Assembly: GCA_947307005.1 (NCBI GenBank)
Contig: CAMZHY010000152.1
Coordinates: forward strand, 1-7,923
DNA length: 7,923 nt
Reading direction: 5' to 3'
Source of the DNA: an uncultured Planctomycetaceae bacterium
GTDB taxonomy: Bacteria; Planctomycetota; Planctomycetia; Pirellulales; Thermoguttaceae
Part shown: piece after piece, positions 7,067-7,923 of the stretch
Numbering within the stretch: position 1 is the stretch's first letter
Layout: every line of letters begins with the position of its first letter
Made by a program: the position numbers and the translations under genes
Notes under the pieces: generated by a model
Database searches by the model: none
What the model saw: the letters and a program-made list of their open reading frames with translations, nothing else
Told to the model about the DNA's origin: nothing

Positions 7067-7125
7067 AAAAAATTGCGATAGGATGAAAGTCGAAAAAACA
7101 AACGCCGTCGCCAACGTCGAAAGAC

Positions 7126-7137
7126 GACGTCGACGTC
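7126..7137. repeat. 12-bp perfect palindrome upstream of the CinA gene
   Basis: GACGTCGACGTC reads the same on both strands. It lies in the 87-bp gap between the two minus-strand genes, about 60 bp before the CinA start. The flanks also allow an AAGACG/CGTCTT stem (7121-7126 with 7134-7139). It may be an operator, a weak hairpin, or a chance product of the GACG-rich composition. No convincing promoter is seen in this gap. Confidence 0.3.
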
Positions 7138-7153
7138 TTCCGAAAACGCGCTC

Positions 7154-7921
7154 CTACGGCGAGACCATAAGCGCAATTGCGAACGTGTTCGACCAGAAAT
7201 TTTCGGAATCGGGCGTGAATTCAAATCTTAGCGAGGCGCCGGAACGTTTTGGCAACGCGGCTTTTAGCGACGCGCGTTCAACCTCGCGACTGAGCGCCGC
7301 GAGGTTGTATTCTTTGGAAATCGAATCGGGGACGCCGAAAAAGGTTCCGCCGTCGTCATAGAGCGCGTCGATGATCTTATCGCCAAGCGCTTCCAACGAG
7401 CCTCTGGCGTCTTCGGCGCGCTCTGGGGTCGTAAACCCAATCGAGCCCTTAATGGCGAGTCGATTAATGTCGATCGAAACGTCAAGCTGTTGGAAATACG
7501 ATTTGAAGGAATCGGCTCCCGTTTTGAATTCTTCGTACGAATTTTCGCTCGCGCCGCCGATCTTAACGAGGAACTCATGCGCGTTCTTATAGAACGTTTC
7601 GAGGTTGAGACGCGAACAGAAAACCTGGACGGTTCCGGAAGCTTCGTTCTGATAGAAACGCTTCAACGGGGCATTAACGCCGGGTTTGAAATTCTTGTAA
7701 ATTGCGGCGTCCTCTTCGGCGTCAGTGGCGAACGCGCATCCCTTAGCGATTTTGATAGGTTTAAGACTCGACTCGAACAAGAGCGTCGTCATTTGCGACG
7801 CCTGCGCTTCAATTTCTTTCTGAGAACCGGGAATTACGATCCGTGCCGATTTGTCGGATTGATCCTGAACGACGATAAAAATTTCGCGGACGTTTAGCGC
7901 GGCGCGCATCTGCTCAAACGC
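7154..7921 (-). CDS. Unrecognised protein, probably N-terminally truncated by the window edge
   Basis: The frame is open to the right edge of the window. The codons before the ATG at 7909 read AFEQ and continue smoothly into MRAALNVREIFIVVQ, so that Met may be internal and the gene may begin outside. 256 codons including the stop are visible. The protein alternates predicted strands and helices: REIFIVVQ, then ARIVIPGSQKEIEAQASQM, then TVQVFCSRLN, then a likely sheet SVDINRLAIKGSIGFT followed by a helix ARGSLEALGDKIIDALY. No catalytic motif, metal site or membrane segment stands out, and the C-terminus ALMVSP is mildly hydrophobic. I do not recognise the family. The pattern recalls secreted proteins of unknown function found in planctomycetes, but any signal peptide would be outside the window. 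It lies 87 bp upstream of the CinA gene on the same strand, with no strong terminator between, so co-transcription is possible. Confidence 0.6.
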   Translation of the reverse strand, partial: AFEQMRAALNVREIFIVVQDQSDKSARIVIPGSQKEIEAQASQMTTLLFESSLKPIKIAKGCAFATDAEEDAAIYKNFKPGVNAPLKRFYQNEASGTVQVFCSRLNLETFYKNAHEFLVKIGGASENSYEEFKTGADSFKSYFQQLDVSIDINRLAIKGSIGFTTPERAEDARGSLEALGDKIIDALYDDGGTFFGVPDSISKEYNLAALSREVERASLKAALPKRSGASLRFEFTPDSENFWSNTFAIALMVSP

Positions 7922-7923
7922 CT

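Noticed and set aside
7067..7114. N-terminal extension of CinA to the ATG at 7114 as a signal peptide
   Set aside because: CinA is a cytoplasmic family that normally starts a few residues before AEIISVGDE. The short hydrophobic stretch is more likely untranslated sequence.

Overview
The window looks like chromosomal DNA of a diderm bacterium, most likely a planctomycete. This is an inference with no marker gene behind it. It rests on a very large two-module LptD-like outer-membrane assembly protein, a TIM-barrel sugar isomerase with a twin-arginine leader, a CinA protein with a decayed amidase half, frequent CGACG/GACGTC words, and starts that often lack a Shine-Dalgarno sequence. I see no tRNA, rRNA, CRISPR array, insertion sequence or phage gene.

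Layout. Bases 3-512 (+) encode the C-terminal part of an alpha/beta-hydrolase, closed by a good intrinsic terminator at 556-594. Bases 595-828 form a gene-free leader with a promoter candidate, a hairpin that holds a possible small upstream ORF, and a 12-bp palindrome. A 1205-residue LptD-like protein follows at 829-4446 (+). Bases 4447-4680 carry a promoter candidate (TTTACT, 17 bp, TATAAT) and two tandem hairpins. They lead into a Tat-leader hydroxypyruvate-isomerase-family protein at 4681-5556 (+). A 17-bp perfect-stem terminator at 5590-5643 separates it from two convergent genes on the minus strand: a CinA-family protein (5660-7066) and, upstream of it, a protein I do not recognise (7154 to the right edge).

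How the genes relate. No shared pathway is evident. The LptD-like protein would insert lipopolysaccharide or a related glycolipid into the outer membrane. The isomerase family acts on hydroxypyruvate or small sugars, here apparently outside the cytoplasm. CinA proteins belong to nucleotide repair and the NAD cycle. The two minus-strand genes are 87 bp apart with no clear terminator between them and may be co-transcribed. The plus-strand genes look like separate transcription units, each with its own leader.

The points most worth a second look are the LptD cysteine pattern with an adjacent Cys-Cys pair, the lost amidase catalytic motif in CinA, and the structured leaders of the lptD-like and isomerase genes.
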